Below, piece by piece: positions 6,780 to 7,795 of a stretch of DNA of 7,795 nt. The notes below the pieces were generated by a model. It had not been told where the DNA came from, ran no database searches, and saw nothing but the letters and a program-made list of their open reading frames with translations. How positions within the stretch are numbered: the first letter of the stretch is position 1; the number at the start of each line of letters is the position of its first letter. The position numbers were made by a program, and so were the translations under genes. This DNA comes from an uncultured Clostridia bacterium (GTDB taxonomy: Bacteria > Bacillota > Clostridia > Christensenellales > Borkfalkiaceae), in NCBI GenBank assembly GCA_946540675.1, contig CAMNIW010000054.1, positions 1 to 7,795 on the forward strand, given 5' to 3'.

Positions 6780-7795
6780 ATGAAAAACAAAGCCACTTTT
6801 ACGATTTTGCTTTTTTCCATAACTCTGGCGGTCTCGGTGCTGATAATCGTGCCGATACTTCTTATCGCCGGAGAGTTCAGCGCGGAAAACTTTTTCGGTT
6901 ACACGGGCTTCACGTTCTTTATACTTATGAACGTAGGCGTGCTGATTTTTTCGCACAAGATTTTGAGCGGTAAGGCGTACGATATAATATTCACGCTTTG
7001 CTCGATGATACTGATATCCTTCTTTGTGGCGATCATAATATTCGGATTGATCGTAAACGGGGGGGATCTCAACAATTTCGATATAGGCGGGATATTCAAG
7101 AGAATTTTTCACTGGGATTGGATGTTTTTAGGGCTTCAATTTGCGATTTTAGTGCTGTTTTCGGCGTTATATCTCGCGTTTATAGATCGGGATCTGTGGA
7201 AGTTTATGCGCTATACGGGCATAGGCGGCAAGGGAAAACTCAAACAGATGGAAGCCAACCTTGAAAATTCGCGCTGGCTCACGGACGAAGAGAAAAACAA
7301 GATATTCAAACCGCATAAGTACAGCGAACTCGCAAACGTAAAAAAAGACGGCGTTCCCGTAATGGCGCAAGTCAACGCAAAGGGAAAAGATATGGATATA
7401 CTTTTCAATTCCCCTTGCCACTCAATAATCATAGGTTCTACCGGCAGCGGTAAAACGACGACTTTCGTAAACCCGATGATCCAACTTATCGGCGCGTCCG
7501 CCGCGGGCTCGTCGATGATAATGACCGACCCCAAAGGCGAACTTTTCTCTCTTCACAGCGGCTTTTTGAAAGAGCGCGGTTACGACGTAAAAGTAATAGA
7601 TCTGAGAGATACGTATTCTTCTTACCGCTGGAATCCCCTTGATTCCATATGGGATCACTATCAGGAGTACGTAAACGCGCAAAAAAACGTGTTTATGCAC
7701 AAGGAGCCATACGATAAAGAGAAGTTTGCCCCGGCGGACCCCGTAGAATCTTTCAAAGACGGCGCTCCGTGGTATGTTTTCGACGGAAAAGCGTA
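6780..7795 (+). CDS. VirD4/TraG-family type IV coupling ATPase (N-terminal part, 3' truncated)
   Basis: The frame opens at ATG 6780, 20 bases after the lipoprotein stop, with GGGGG at 6765-6769 as ribosome site, and is open to the right edge (338 codons visible). The product is a membrane-anchored hexameric ATPase of the VirD4/TraG type, which brings DNA or protein substrates to a type IV secretion channel. Four hydrophobic segments lie at about residues 7-30, 40-58, 68-92 and 113-135, so the ATPase part is cytoplasmic. The Walker A motif GSTGSGKTT is at 219-227. The family-typical TDPKGELF (Asp250) follows, then a GYDVKVIDLRD strand and YRWNPLDSIW, the hallmark order of this family. The Walker B and C-terminal all-alpha domain would lie outside the window. 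The four N-terminal segments are more than the two common in classical VirD4. Whether it serves conjugation of an integrated element or a dedicated secretion system cannot be told from here; no relaxase is visible. Confidence 0.92.
   Translation, partial: MKNKATFTILLFSITLAVSVLIIVPILLIAGEFSAENFFGYTGFTFFILMNVGVLIFSHKILSGKAYDIIFTLCSMILISFFVAIIIFGLIVNGGDLNNFDIGGIFKRIFHWDWMFLGLQFAILVLFSALYLAFIDRDLWKFMRYTGIGGKGKLKQMEANLENSRWLTDEEKNKIFKPHKYSELANVKKDGVPVMAQVNAKGKDMDILFNSPCHSIIIGSTGSGKTTTFVNPMIQLIGASAAGSSMIMTDPKGELFSLHSGFLKERGYDVKVIDLRDTYSSYRWNPLDSIWDHYQEYVNAQKNVFMHKEPYDKEKFAPADPVESFKDGAPWYVFDGKA

Overview
The window carries five co-directional genes on the + strand, two of them cut by the window edges. 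In order they are the C-terminal part of a LytS/YesM-type sensor histidine kinase, an unrecognised soluble protein, a response regulator with a SARP-like winged-helix output domain, a very large surface lipoprotein built from MBG-type beta repeats plus a duplicated cysteine-bearing module, and the N-terminal part of a VirD4/TraG-type coupling ATPase of a type IV secretion or conjugation machine. I see no tRNA, rRNA, CRISPR array, transposase or intrinsic terminator.

The setting suggests a Gram-positive-type member of the Bacillota, probably an uncultured gut Clostridia lineage. This is inference. It rests on the lipobox-type lipoprotein with MBG repeats, a REC-winged-helix regulator of a kind I associate with clostridial genomes, the LytS/YesM-type kinase, purine-rich Shine-Dalgarno sites and a TTG/ATG-rich, moderate-GC codon style. 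No species can be named from the sequence.

Layout: the kinase ends at 708. A 106-base AT-rich gap follows and is the only non-coding stretch longer than about 20 bases. It holds a candidate promoter with evenly spaced TTGT direct repeats and an inverted repeat. From about 815 onward the genes are tightly packed. The unknown protein overlaps the regulator by one base (TAATG), the regulator is followed after 15 bases by the lipoprotein, and the lipoprotein after 20 bases by the coupling ATPase. The four genes from 815 to the right edge therefore look like one transcription unit.

The most economical reading is a signal-regulated surface or conjugation operon. The membrane kinase would phosphorylate the regulator, which would control the gap promoter and hence itself, the giant lipoprotein and the type IV coupling protein. 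The best candidates for new biology are the lipoprotein's tandem modules of about 330 residues, each with four matching cysteines, and the conserved-looking but unrecognised first gene of the operon.
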